This document shows positions 9,101 to 14,793 of a stretch of DNA of 33,016 nucleotides, one piece after another; position 1 is the first letter of the stretch, and each line of letters starts with the position of its first letter. A program made the translations under genes and the position numbers. Source of the DNA: Clostridia bacterium (GTDB lineage: Bacteria > Bacillota > Clostridia > Christensenellales > CAG-314); the NCBI GenBank assembly GCA_017500905.1, contig JAFVXX010000116.1, positions 1 to 33,016 of the forward strand, read 5' to 3'. Below the pieces are notes generated by a model. The model was not told where the DNA came from. It saw nothing but the letters and a program-made list of their open reading frames with translations, and made no database searches.

Positions 9101-11532
9101 CACTTCTTGCTGTACTACTTGGTATCGAACGTGACGAGTTTGTCGTAGCAGAAGGCACTGCAGAAGTTGCACCAAATGCATTCCAAAAGACAGACATCGC
9201 AAAGATTGTAATTGCAAGCACAGTTCAAAAGTTAAACAAAGCATTCGGTCAAAGCTACGTTGAAGACATCCAAATCCTTGACGGTGACATTCCATTGGTT
9301 CTTAACGGAGCTTTCGATAGCGTTCAATACGTAGATGAGATCACCATTCCTGCACGTGCAGTATCCATGATCAACTACCCACTGAGCTACTCCTACATCA
9401 AGAAGGTAAGCTTTGCTCCAAACTCCAAAATGGAAACAATGGGCGACATCTTCTGCTTTGCTTTGGGATTGGAAGAGATCTTCATTCCAAAGTCGGTAAA
9501 GACAATTACGATGTTGGAAGAGTTTAGCACTCCAACCTTGAAGAAGGTTGAGTTTGAGGAAGGTAGCCAACTTACCGAATGGGGCGTATTGTACGGCTTC
9601 TTGGAAGCTAAGTTGCTGCCTGACAAGCTTTGGGAGACAACAGATATCAATGGCGACGGCGTAGTCAACGGTGACGACATTGTTTTGACTCCTGTTGAAG
9701 TAATCAACTTCCCATTTGAAACAGTTTTGACTTATGCAGAGGGCTCGTTGGCAAACAGCACCATCACAAAGGCTAACTTTGCAGAAGGTCTTACAACCGT
9801 TCCTGCAAACTTGTTTAGCTTCTACCAAGATGAACAGGTCTTCTACAGAAAGAACTTCGTAACCGAGGTTACAATCCCAAGTACAGCTACAAGCATTGGT
9901 GCAAATGCATTTGCATACACAGGCATCACTGAAATGGTACTTCCGGAAGGCTTGTTGTCCATTGGCGACGGCGCATTTGAAGGCTGCAAACAGCTTACAA
10001 GCATCACGTGGCCAAGCACCTTGGAGCGCATCGGTAAGAGAGCGTTTAAGGATTGCGTAGGCTTGACAACCGTTACACTTGCTAACACACTTGTCAACGG
10101 CCCAGATCCAGCAGGTAGTGCTCGTGACGCAGAGCTTGGTCTTGACGACAGCGCATTTGAAAACTGCGTCAATCTTGAACAAGTTACGTTTACCGAAGGC
10201 GGCACAGCAGGCTTCTCCATCGGTAAGTACGCATTCAAAAACACACCAAAGCTTACAAGCATCACATTCCCAGAAAGACTTGTTGACGGCTTCTACTCCA
10301 ACAACGCCAACGGTGTTGACGAAGGCTTCATCCGTGAAGGCGCATTCCAAGGCTCCGGCTTGACAGAGGTTGTTCTTCCATACTCGCTAAGCTGCAAGAC
10401 ACTTGGTGTAAGAGCATTTGCAGATTGTGCAAACTTGACAAGCGTAACACTTGGCTACGGCATTGAAATGGTTAGCGAATACGCATTTGAAAACTGCGCT
10501 AAGCTGGAATACGCATTTATTCCTGCATCGGTTAAGACCTTTACAAATGCATTCTTTGGATGTGACAAGGTTGAACTTGACATTGACGCTGACAACCTTG
10601 ACTTTACAATGGTAAACGGCGTAATGTACAACGCTGCAGAAACTGCTATTATCTACGTAGCAAAAGATGCATCCGGCGAAGTAAATATGCCAAACACAGT
10701 AAAGACTGTTGCTCAAGGTGCATTCAAGGGCATTGCAGGCATTACTTCTGTAAAATTGAGCACCGCTTTGACAGCTGTAGAGGACTACATGTTTGAAGGC
10801 TCGGGCGTTACAAGCGTAGTAATTCCAAACGGCGTAACAACCATTGGCAAAAATGCATTTAAGAATTGCGTAAATCTTCAAACCGTAACCTTTGAAAAGG
10901 GCGGCACAAAGAATTTGACAATCGGCGAAGCTGCATTCCAAGGTTGTACGTCTCTACTTGCAGTAGAAATCCCAGATCGTTGCCGTTCTAACTCTAACGC
11001 AAGCAACCCAGTATATGCAGTTGGCAACAACGCATTCCAAGGTTGTACAGCATTGGCAAGTGTAACTTTTGAAGAACACACCGAAACAAGTGCGTTTGAA
11101 GAACTTTACTTATCCGGTATCCCAACAGACGTATTGACAATTGGCCATTACGCATTCCAAGGTTGTACGTCCTTGACAACAATCTCCTTCCCATACAGAT
11201 TGTTGGATGCTAACAGAGCAAATGGTGTTGTTGCTATCGGTAACTTCGCATTTGACGGTTGTACACAACTTGCAACTGTAAACTTCTGGACAAATCCAGA
11301 TACAGGCGATGTCGGTACATGGCACAGCTCTTACATTGCAATGGGTGGTAACGCATTTACGAATACTGCTTTGACAACTATCCGCATCCCATACAACACC
11401 GAATTTGCAAGAGCAACTAGCGAGGGTGGCGGATACTACGGCATTAAGTACTTCAATGGCGAGTGGGCTTCTTACACAATGGAAGGTCCATTTGTAAACG
11501 AAGGCGTTGAAATTACATACGGTGCAAACTAA
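3160..11532 (+). CDS. Giant BspA-like leucine-rich-repeat surface lipoprotein
   Basis: This is a 2790-residue secreted protein. AGGAGG at 3146-3151 sets the start at 3160. A signal peptide ends in FVAC with Cys29 as the likely lipidated residue. Two InlB/Listeria-Bacteroides-type repeats follow, at about 116-183 and 191-263 (ending in YANW and YAMW). Next come about five fibronectin-III-like units at about 266-665, then two more InlB-type repeats at about 668-739 and 742-821. From about 830 to 2760 there are dozens of BspA-type leucine-rich repeats (LRR_5), with recurrent YAFAGC, IP..V..IG and similar motifs. Six beta-hairpin spacer modules of the type DGVLFTKDGKELL interrupt the array at about 910, 1065, 1266, 1759, 1972 and 2486. 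A single dockerin-like calcium loop starts at residue 2162. No sorting signal is present at the C-terminus, so anchoring is by lipid only. BspA-type proteins mediate adhesion and host or matrix binding in other organisms; the ligand here is unknown. Confidence 0.9.
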   Translation: MTARKWNYLMKTLVVVLLVAVIGFTFVACGKNNSTPVSGVYYYEAEGEEYQITLSEDFGFVLDANGEIRSGEYFGDGTNLRLVFGKDDETTATLKDGVFKLTYGTATFNMLQRVNYTVTFNTNGGNAVDAQKVLNGKTATKPVDPTRANDRFLGWYVDSAFSAPFNFDTQIITQDTTVYANWEAEDPNQPEFVVNFDANYQGAAAVASQTTYNGKLTALPEVTREGYEFAGWWASMVGTGDKLSYQCDTSYVFANNTTLYAMWVATTGVKQPVVTVAGNAISWTTTANAEYVFEVTGPQGFTAISKTTQANSEVVDFANAPAGEYAISVAAKVGQEQSAATVVYYVNKGLAMPEVWVAEPATLVYSQVPNAEKYIVTIECGSQGHQHYVDNGKSTTLPFANCEMKEGGIVFTVTAVANGYASATTTYVYDKVLAQVTGVAFDNATETLTWAQVVGATNYQVTVTAGQQTYTYNNGTSNSFSLKQFAQGEISVAIVAQSKGYNASQATTYTYNKATVATPSNIKVVGNQITWDVVEGATYDVKVGSSVYACDTASFDITTVAGLAAGTKYQVSVRAKAATTSNWSDAVTVGYQVLENVSYYANVATWDAVAGATMYKVKVTGASEFEVEGANYAPITFTQAGANTIAVCFYNGSQWSNWVETTVQVYAVEFDARLGAGVDAVYVATGDTVDLDVTTRSGYDFAGWYNAPGGAATGAYNYKDGFVYDLTTSTVLFAAWTPMKATVSYNFMGMGDATDFGTTTVTFGEGYALKVPTPPSTAYSFGGWFGDIACRDNKLTDEHGNSFTNWDYYQPERTVYAKWYQLLTFTKLNDGTYRVKKGPDISKVKEVTIPAEFDGVAVTQIAGFAFERCYELEVINIPDTIKYIDLLGKAFDKCSRLKEVNVYHVEGNNEIVYKSDNGILLVYDKNGTQKLELGFVPATMQGTFDVPAGVEVIPEKLFAKSSITEITIPASVSIIEPYAFQNCASLKRVTFLPAAEGETPAQLTIGQYAFAGCKALEEITLPANLVNLATTESGEVTAFNSCVKLQNVFVAEGNQNYKNPIDKTGIVLNNEGVLVYAPNAITGAYTIPAGVTAIGPYTFAQAKELTEIVIPAWVTSVQPYAFYNATNLGKVTFEAAQASFGAVTIGEYAFANCAFLTEVVYQAGSNVVELGNSAFAGCSALMALEIPATVTKVGNKVFSGCGARTATIADGENAITFGTGVYENCKNLYEIKLPARVTALPEGAFAGCESLRNVKVDEANTILKDIDGVLFTKDGKELLFFSQVRGGDYEVPAGVEKIGAGVFQDNTSLTNITFGADVKEIGDYAFAGCTAITNLHIGANVTRIGKHAFDGCSLKTVTFDQTGTEELVIDEYAFQAGINNTSTSSSKLVLDIPARVKAIGSYAFYSAKFVGVKFNEGLVTIGDYAFANNTYLYGNDYDDKARGGTLAFPQSVTTVGDYAFYRCSKLTVLKLDTVENWGDYAFRDCSGISDVTFPTAWEVIPKGFMWMSSSSGLKNFKGTVTIAKTVKQIEYRAFYSAFTYAAGLVFEEGGTADLVIGTKGKEDVRTGEWIDNGNYSSEAFYYLGKSNSSFKVVNLPDRLTIIGIASFKGASKITTFNISENSKLANIGEEAFSGCSALTSIFIPSTVVNLPQTPGYDQACAIGYRAFYNCSKLATITFEKDATATAATAPLTLDSQAFYGCKASGFTTLDLPGRLTYNLDADGVSYLLPGMDLNTFNATDLKTITIDEGEGCTLMAENNIIYSVDQTHLYYAAPKLTGDVTIPKETTDIAKNAFKSNTGLTKIIFEKGGTADLVIGDSAFEGCTNITEAAMPERVVTIGSRAFYNCKLLPSIYVPASVTSIGSSAFQGSGMTYTSIEFGRNDDGTVNFKSIPNSMFNAWEGMTEWEVPEGVETVGSDFIANTSLRDSITKLTFPSTLTSINNPTTNRQVLYSFVGLTEVVFNNNNALKCEDGAIYTKDGATLLAVLLGIERDEFVVAEGTAEVAPNAFQKTDIAKIVIASTVQKLNKAFGQSYVEDIQILDGDIPLVLNGAFDSVQYVDEITIPARAVSMINYPLSYSYIKKVSFAPNSKMETMGDIFCFALGLEEIFIPKSVKTITMLEEFSTPTLKKVEFEEGSQLTEWGVLYGFLEAKLLPDKLWETTDINGDGVVNGDDIVLTPVEVINFPFETVLTYAEGSLANSTITKANFAEGLTTVPANLFSFYQDEQVFYRKNFVTEVTIPSTATSIGANAFAYTGITEMVLPEGLLSIGDGAFEGCKQLTSITWPSTLERIGKRAFKDCVGLTTVTLANTLVNGPDPAGSARDAELGLDDSAFENCVNLEQVTFTEGGTAGFSIGKYAFKNTPKLTSITFPERLVDGFYSNNANGVDEGFIREGAFQGSGLTEVVLPYSLSCKTLGVRAFADCANLTSVTLGYGIEMVSEYAFENCAKLEYAFIPASVKTFTNAFFGCDKVELDIDADNLDFTMVNGVMYNAAETAIIYVAKDASGEVNMPNTVKTVAQGAFKGIAGITSVKLSTALTAVEDYMFEGSGVTSVVIPNGVTTIGKNAFKNCVNLQTVTFEKGGTKNLTIGEAAFQGCTSLLAVEIPDRCRSNSNASNPVYAVGNNAFQGCTALASVTFEEHTETSAFEELYLSGIPTDVLTIGHYAFQGCTSLTTISFPYRLLDANRANGVVAIGNFAFDGCTQLATVNFWTNPDTGDVGTWHSSYIAMGGNAFTNTALTTIRIPYNTEFARATSEGGGYYGIKYFNGEWASYTMEGPFVNEGVEITYGAN
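9643..9681 (+). other. Dockerin-like Ca2+-binding loop inside the BspA-like protein
   Basis: Residues 2162-2174 read DINGDGVVNGDDI. This matches the type I dockerin EF-hand-like loop, D-x-N-x-D-G-x-V-N-x-x-D, at every ligand position (1, 3, 5, 9, 12). Only one loop is present, whereas true dockerins carry two, so calcium binding or structural stabilisation is more likely than cohesin docking. Confidence 0.65.
10933..11171 (+). repeat. Near-identical LRR unit cores in the BspA-like gene
   Basis: GCATTCCAAGGTTGTAC occurs at 10933, 11032 and 11152, spaced by 99 and 120 bases, each encoding AFQGCT at the same point of an LRR unit. The spacing is in whole codons, so recombination between copies would keep the frame. 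Confidence 0.7.
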
Positions 11533-11566
11533 TTGAAAAATTAGTTACAAACTAAATTAATTTTGG

Positions 11567-11605
11567 TTCGCGCGCCATGCGCCCACGTGTGCGTGGCGCG
11601 ACGAA
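11567..11605 (+). terminator. Long G+C-rich hairpin after the giant BspA gene
   Basis: CGCGCCATGCGC at 11571-11582 pairs with GTGCGTGGCGCG at 11589-11600 with two G-T wobbles, around a six-base loop. TTCG and CGAA extend the stem past one unpaired A. No T-tract follows, so it may act as a 3'-end stabiliser or an imperfect terminator rather than a classical intrinsic terminator. Confidence 0.6.
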
Positions 11606-11611
11606 TCTATA

Positions 11612-11694
11612 CATCCCACTTTGCCTAACAGAAGTAAAAACTTGCCTGTTTTTTGGCAAAAACGCCACTTTTTTTAGGTAAAGTACGTGGGATG
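11612..11694. repeat. 83-base nested inverted repeat in the leader of the MoxR operon region
   Basis: CATCCCAC followed by TTTGCCTAA (11612-11628) is complementary to TTAGGTAAA-GTAC-GTGGGATG (11674-11694), with one wobble and a four-base bulge. A smaller hairpin, TTGCC/GGCAA (11642-11646 with 11655-11659), lies inside. The element ends 22 bases before the -35 of the next promoter. It could be a structured 3' end, a small mobile remnant or a regulatory element; no coding content is seen. Confidence 0.55.
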
Positions 11695-11716
11695 GCATTT
11701 TATTGTATAGAAACAA

Positions 11717-11745
11717 TTTACAAAACGTGTCAAATTTGGTAAAAT
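11717..11745 (+). promoter_or_regulatory. Promoter of the MoxR/vWA operon
   Basis: TTTACA at 11717-11722 and TAAAAT at 11740-11745 have 17-base spacing, with TGG before the -10 (extended). The ATG at 11771 follows 25 bases after the -10. Confidence 0.7.
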
Positions 11746-11770
11746 AGTTTGACTAAAGGAGATTTTTAAT

Positions 11771-12823
11771 ATGAATGGCAAACAACTTTTTAACAAACAT
11801 ATTTCCCGCTTGAGGTGGGAAGGTGTACTGCGTTCCTTGTTTTTGGGGCTTGCAGTGGGTTTTGCCGTTGTATTTGTTGTTACGGCATTGCTGATACTGC
11901 TTTCGGTCTACGAAAAGATGTGGATTGTATTGGTAGCAGGAGCAAGTGCATTTGTGCTTTCGGTCCCTGTGGCATACTTTGTGTTTTACCGTCCAAACGT
12001 ATTGGCGGCAGCGCGTCGTCTTGACCAAACGGGATTGGAGGAAAGGGTAATTACAATGATGGAGCTTGCAAACGACCAGTCGATTATGGCAAGCTTACAA
12101 CGTCGTGATGCAACAGCAACGTTACAAAAGGTAAGCACCAAGGCAATCAAGATTGCGTTTCCCGTGGCATTGGCTATTGCGTGTGCTATTTGCTTGGTAC
12201 CGGCTACGGCTACAACCACCTACTACGCTTTGGTAAGCAACGGCTCTGTTGGACCGGTCATTCCTTTACCACCGGAGGAAACGTTTCAGATTGTGTACGA
12301 CGTGCATGAGGATGGCGGCGGCGAAATTTTGGACGAGCCCATCCAAGAGGTGATTCGTGGTGATGATGGTGTGACAGTTGAGGCAGTCCCAATGGAGGGA
12401 TATGCTTTTGACAGCTGGAGTGACGGATTTTCTGACCCTATCAGACAGGAAACCAACGTGCAAGACAACTTGTACGTAGTGGCAAGGTTTATTCCGGTTG
12501 GTGACGGCATGGAGGGCGACGGAGAGCCCGGCGAAAACGAAGGTGAGGGCAGTAAACCCCCACCGGAAAGTGATGCGTCCGAGCCAAGCGAAAAGCCATC
12601 GCATCAAGGTAGTGGTAAGTACGACCCTGCCAACCAAATAATCAATGGCCAAATTTTTTACGGCGACGTCTTTTTGGAGTACTACGAGCAAGCCATGAAG
12701 GAGCTTGCCGAAAACACCACAATGTCGGACGAATTGCGCGAAATAATTAAGGCGTACTTTGACATTTTATATCGAGAAAACGACACGGGCGAAGGCAGTG
12801 GTACAACACCCCCTAATCCCTGA
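11771..12823 (+). CDS. Membrane protein with DUF4175-like N-terminus and extracellular InlB-like domain
   Basis: This 350-residue protein is the first gene of the long operon; AAAGGAGA at 11755-11762 sets the start. Two helices at about 19-46 and 50-73 are followed by a loop of about 50 residues with RRLDQTGLEERVITMMELA. That pattern resembles the region after the first helices in DUF4175-type proteins that accompany MoxR/vWA clusters. A third helix spans about 124-153. The remaining 195 residues should lie outside the cell. They hold a divergent InlB-type repeat at about 168-240 (GYAFDSWSDG ... VVARF), an acidic Gly/Glu/Pro/Ser linker at about 243-278, and a short helical tail. The family match is from memory of the pattern and is moderate. 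The role is unknown; position and topology suggest a membrane partner of the downstream ATPase and vWA proteins. Confidence 0.75.
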   Translation: MNGKQLFNKHISRLRWEGVLRSLFLGLAVGFAVVFVVTALLILLSVYEKMWIVLVAGASAFVLSVPVAYFVFYRPNVLAAARRLDQTGLEERVITMMELANDQSIMASLQRRDATATLQKVSTKAIKIAFPVALAIACAICLVPATATTTYYALVSNGSVGPVIPLPPEETFQIVYDVHEDGGGEILDEPIQEVIRGDDGVTVEAVPMEGYAFDSWSDGFSDPIRQETNVQDNLYVVARFIPVGDGMEGDGEPGENEGEGSKPPPESDASEPSEKPSHQGSGKYDPANQIINGQIFYGDVFLEYYEQAMKELAENTTMSDELREIIKAYFDILYRENDTGEGSGTTPPNP

Positions 12824-12859
12824 TTAAATACAAAATACATATTAGAGAGGCAATAAAAA

Positions 12860-13897
12860 ATGATAACAGAAGCAAACATCGAAAAATTTAGCCAACAATG
12901 TAGCAAAATTTTTGAACAAATCAGACGTGACGTCATTGGTCAAACAGATATCATCGAAGGCACCGTAATTGCCATGATTGCTGGTGGTAACGTGCTTTTG
13001 GAAGGTGTTCCGGGCGTTGGTAAAACACGTTTGGTACGTAGCTTGGGCCGTGTATTTGACCTGCCATTTTCACGTATTCAATTTACTCCCGACTTGATGC
13101 CTGCCGACGTAACAGGTACAAACATCATCGTCAAGGATGAGCAAGGCAACTCTACCTTCCAATTTCAACCCGGCCCTGTATTTAGCAACATAATTTTGGC
13201 CGACGAAATCAACCGTGCTACGCCAAAGACACAATCCGCTTTGCTTGAAGCAATGCAAGAGCACACCGTAACGGTTATGGGTGTATCTCGCAAATTGCAA
13301 GAGCCTTTCTTCGTGCTTGCAACACAAAACCCAATCGAGCAAGACGGTACGTATCCACTTCCCGAAGCGCAAATGGACCGTTTTATGTTTAAGCTGATTG
13401 TCAAAAACCCAAGCCTAAACGAGCTTATGGACATTGTCACCATGACTCAAAAGACCATGGCCGAGGTTGCTGACGCTGTTTGCAGTGGCGAGGAGCTGCT
13501 TGAAATGAGAAAGACAGCCAATGCTATCCCAGTAGCAGAGGAAGTGCTTAGATACGCAATGACGTTGTGCTCGGCAACTCACCCTGACAGCGAGTGCGCA
13601 TCCAACGCTGCTAAAAAGTACGTTCGTCTTGGCGCAAGCCCACGTGCAGGACAAGCATTGATTTCGGCTGCAAAGGTAAAGGCATTGATGAGCGGTCGCT
13701 TCAACGTTTCGTACAACGACGTCAACGAGCTTGCTTACCCTGTATTGCGTCACCGTATGAAGATGACCTTTGAGGCAATTGCAGAAAGAGTGACTCCGGA
13801 CCAAGTAATTGGTATGATCATTGACGAACTAAACGGCAAAAAGCCAAGCGCAGAAGTAAAAGAAGAAACAAAAAAAGGTAAATTTGGGAGAAAATAA
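12860..13897 (+). CDS. MoxR-family AAA+ ATPase
   Basis: This 345-residue protein is of normal MoxR length. Walker A is GVPGVGKT at 49-56 (Lys55), Walker B is LADEIN with Asp115 and Glu116, and the sensor 1 Asn is at about 157 (ATQNPIEQDGTYPLPEAQ). The stretch PEAQMDRFMF is the family's arginine-finger region. AGAGAGG at 12844-12850 precedes the ATG. The stop TAA shares its last base with the next ATG (TAATG), which implies translational coupling. MoxR ATPases act as chaperones with vWA-domain partners, for example in methanol dehydrogenase activation and in the Bat aerotolerance cluster. The downstream DUF58 and vWA proteins are the expected partners here. The lysine-rich C-terminal tail is variable in the family. 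Confidence 0.95.
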   Translation: MITEANIEKFSQQCSKIFEQIRRDVIGQTDIIEGTVIAMIAGGNVLLEGVPGVGKTRLVRSLGRVFDLPFSRIQFTPDLMPADVTGTNIIVKDEQGNSTFQFQPGPVFSNIILADEINRATPKTQSALLEAMQEHTVTVMGVSRKLQEPFFVLATQNPIEQDGTYPLPEAQMDRFMFKLIVKNPSLNELMDIVTMTQKTMAEVADAVCSGEELLEMRKTANAIPVAEEVLRYAMTLCSATHPDSECASNAAKKYVRLGASPRAGQALISAAKVKALMSGRFNVSYNDVNELAYPVLRHRMKMTFEAIAERVTPDQVIGMIIDELNGKKPSAEVKEETKKGKFGRK

Positions 13898-14793
13898 TGA
13901 AGGGCTCGTACTTAAATGACGCATTTTTCGGTCGTTTAGAGACGCTTGCACTCAACCTTCGTGCAGACCTTACGGGATTTTTTGGGGGCAAACACTTGGT
14001 CAAGACCTACGGTCAAACGGTCGAGTTTGCCGACTACCGTGAGTATATGCTGGGGGACGACATTCGTCGTATCGACTGGAATCTATACAGTCGTTTTGAA
14101 AAGTTTTTCCTCAAATTGTTTACTGACGAAAGACAAATGCACATCCACTTGTTTTTGGATTGCTCGGCATCAATGGGCAAGGTAGAGCCTCAAAAGGGCA
14201 ACTACGCTGTTGCCGTTGCTGCTGCACTGGGATTTTTGGCCGTGCACAACATGGACAAAACGTCCTTTAAGCTGATCAAAGGCAACCGTGTTGAGGATCC
14301 GTTTGGCACAATCGTTGGTAAAAACACCTTTTTCAAAGCGATTAGTCAATTAGAAAATTTGCAATTTGATGGCGACAGCAGCATTGCTGATGCCGTGTGT
14401 AATTGCGAAATGGGCTCTAATGACGGTCTTGCTGTCATCATCAGCGACTTTTTTTCCGAAAACGAATGGAAAAAGGCTGTTGACTACCTGACGTACAAGC
14501 GTAAGCAAGTGCTTTTGGTACAAATTGTTACGCAGGACGAATTGGACCCCATCTACAGTGGTAGGTTTGACCTCATCGACTCGGAGGCTGAAGAGCTGAT
14601 GGACAGCAGAAACCTACGTCTACGCATTACACCAAGTCAACAAATTGCATATCAAGAGGCGCTTGCCGACATCTTTGAGGATATCAGGCAATATTGCGTT
14701 TCTCATGGCGCAGGCTACCTGCGTGTCTCCACGGACAAGCCGTTGGAGCAAATGTTGTTTAGCGAATTACTAAAGGTAGGTATCATGGAATGA
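13897..14793 (+). CDS. DUF58 domain protein (vWA-like fold)
   Basis: This 298-residue protein has the DUF58 signature: EYMLGDDIRRIDWNLYSR at about 49-66, then LFTDERQMHIHLFLDCSASM with Asp88, Ser90 and Ser92 forming a MIDAS-like DxSxS motif. No signal peptide or membrane helix is evident, so it is probably cytoplasmic. It overlaps the MoxR stop by one base and the next gene by four bases (ATGA). Members of this family are nearly always encoded next to MoxR ATPases and are thought to be their adaptor or substrate. The activity is not known. Confidence 0.92.
   Translation: MKGSYLNDAFFGRLETLALNLRADLTGFFGGKHLVKTYGQTVEFADYREYMLGDDIRRIDWNLYSRFEKFFLKLFTDERQMHIHLFLDCSASMGKVEPQKGNYAVAVAAALGFLAVHNMDKTSFKLIKGNRVEDPFGTIVGKNTFFKAISQLENLQFDGDSSIADAVCNCEMGSNDGLAVIISDFFSENEWKKAVDYLTYKRKQVLLVQIVTQDELDPIYSGRFDLIDSEAEELMDSRNLRLRITPSQQIAYQEALADIFEDIRQYCVSHGAGYLRVSTDKPLEQMLFSELLKVGIME

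Noticed and set aside
3559-10941. Several long minus-strand open frames (up to 462 codons) opposite the giant BspA gene
   Set aside because: They are Cys/Val/Leu-rich because GCA, GCT and AAC codons of the plus-strand gene read as Cys or Val codons in reverse. They lack ribosome binding sites and any domain, and the plus-strand protein is fully convincing.
11612-11694. Insertion sequence or MITE call for the 83-base palindrome
   Set aside because: No target-site duplication could be identified and no second copy is present in this window, so it is reported only as an inverted repeat.
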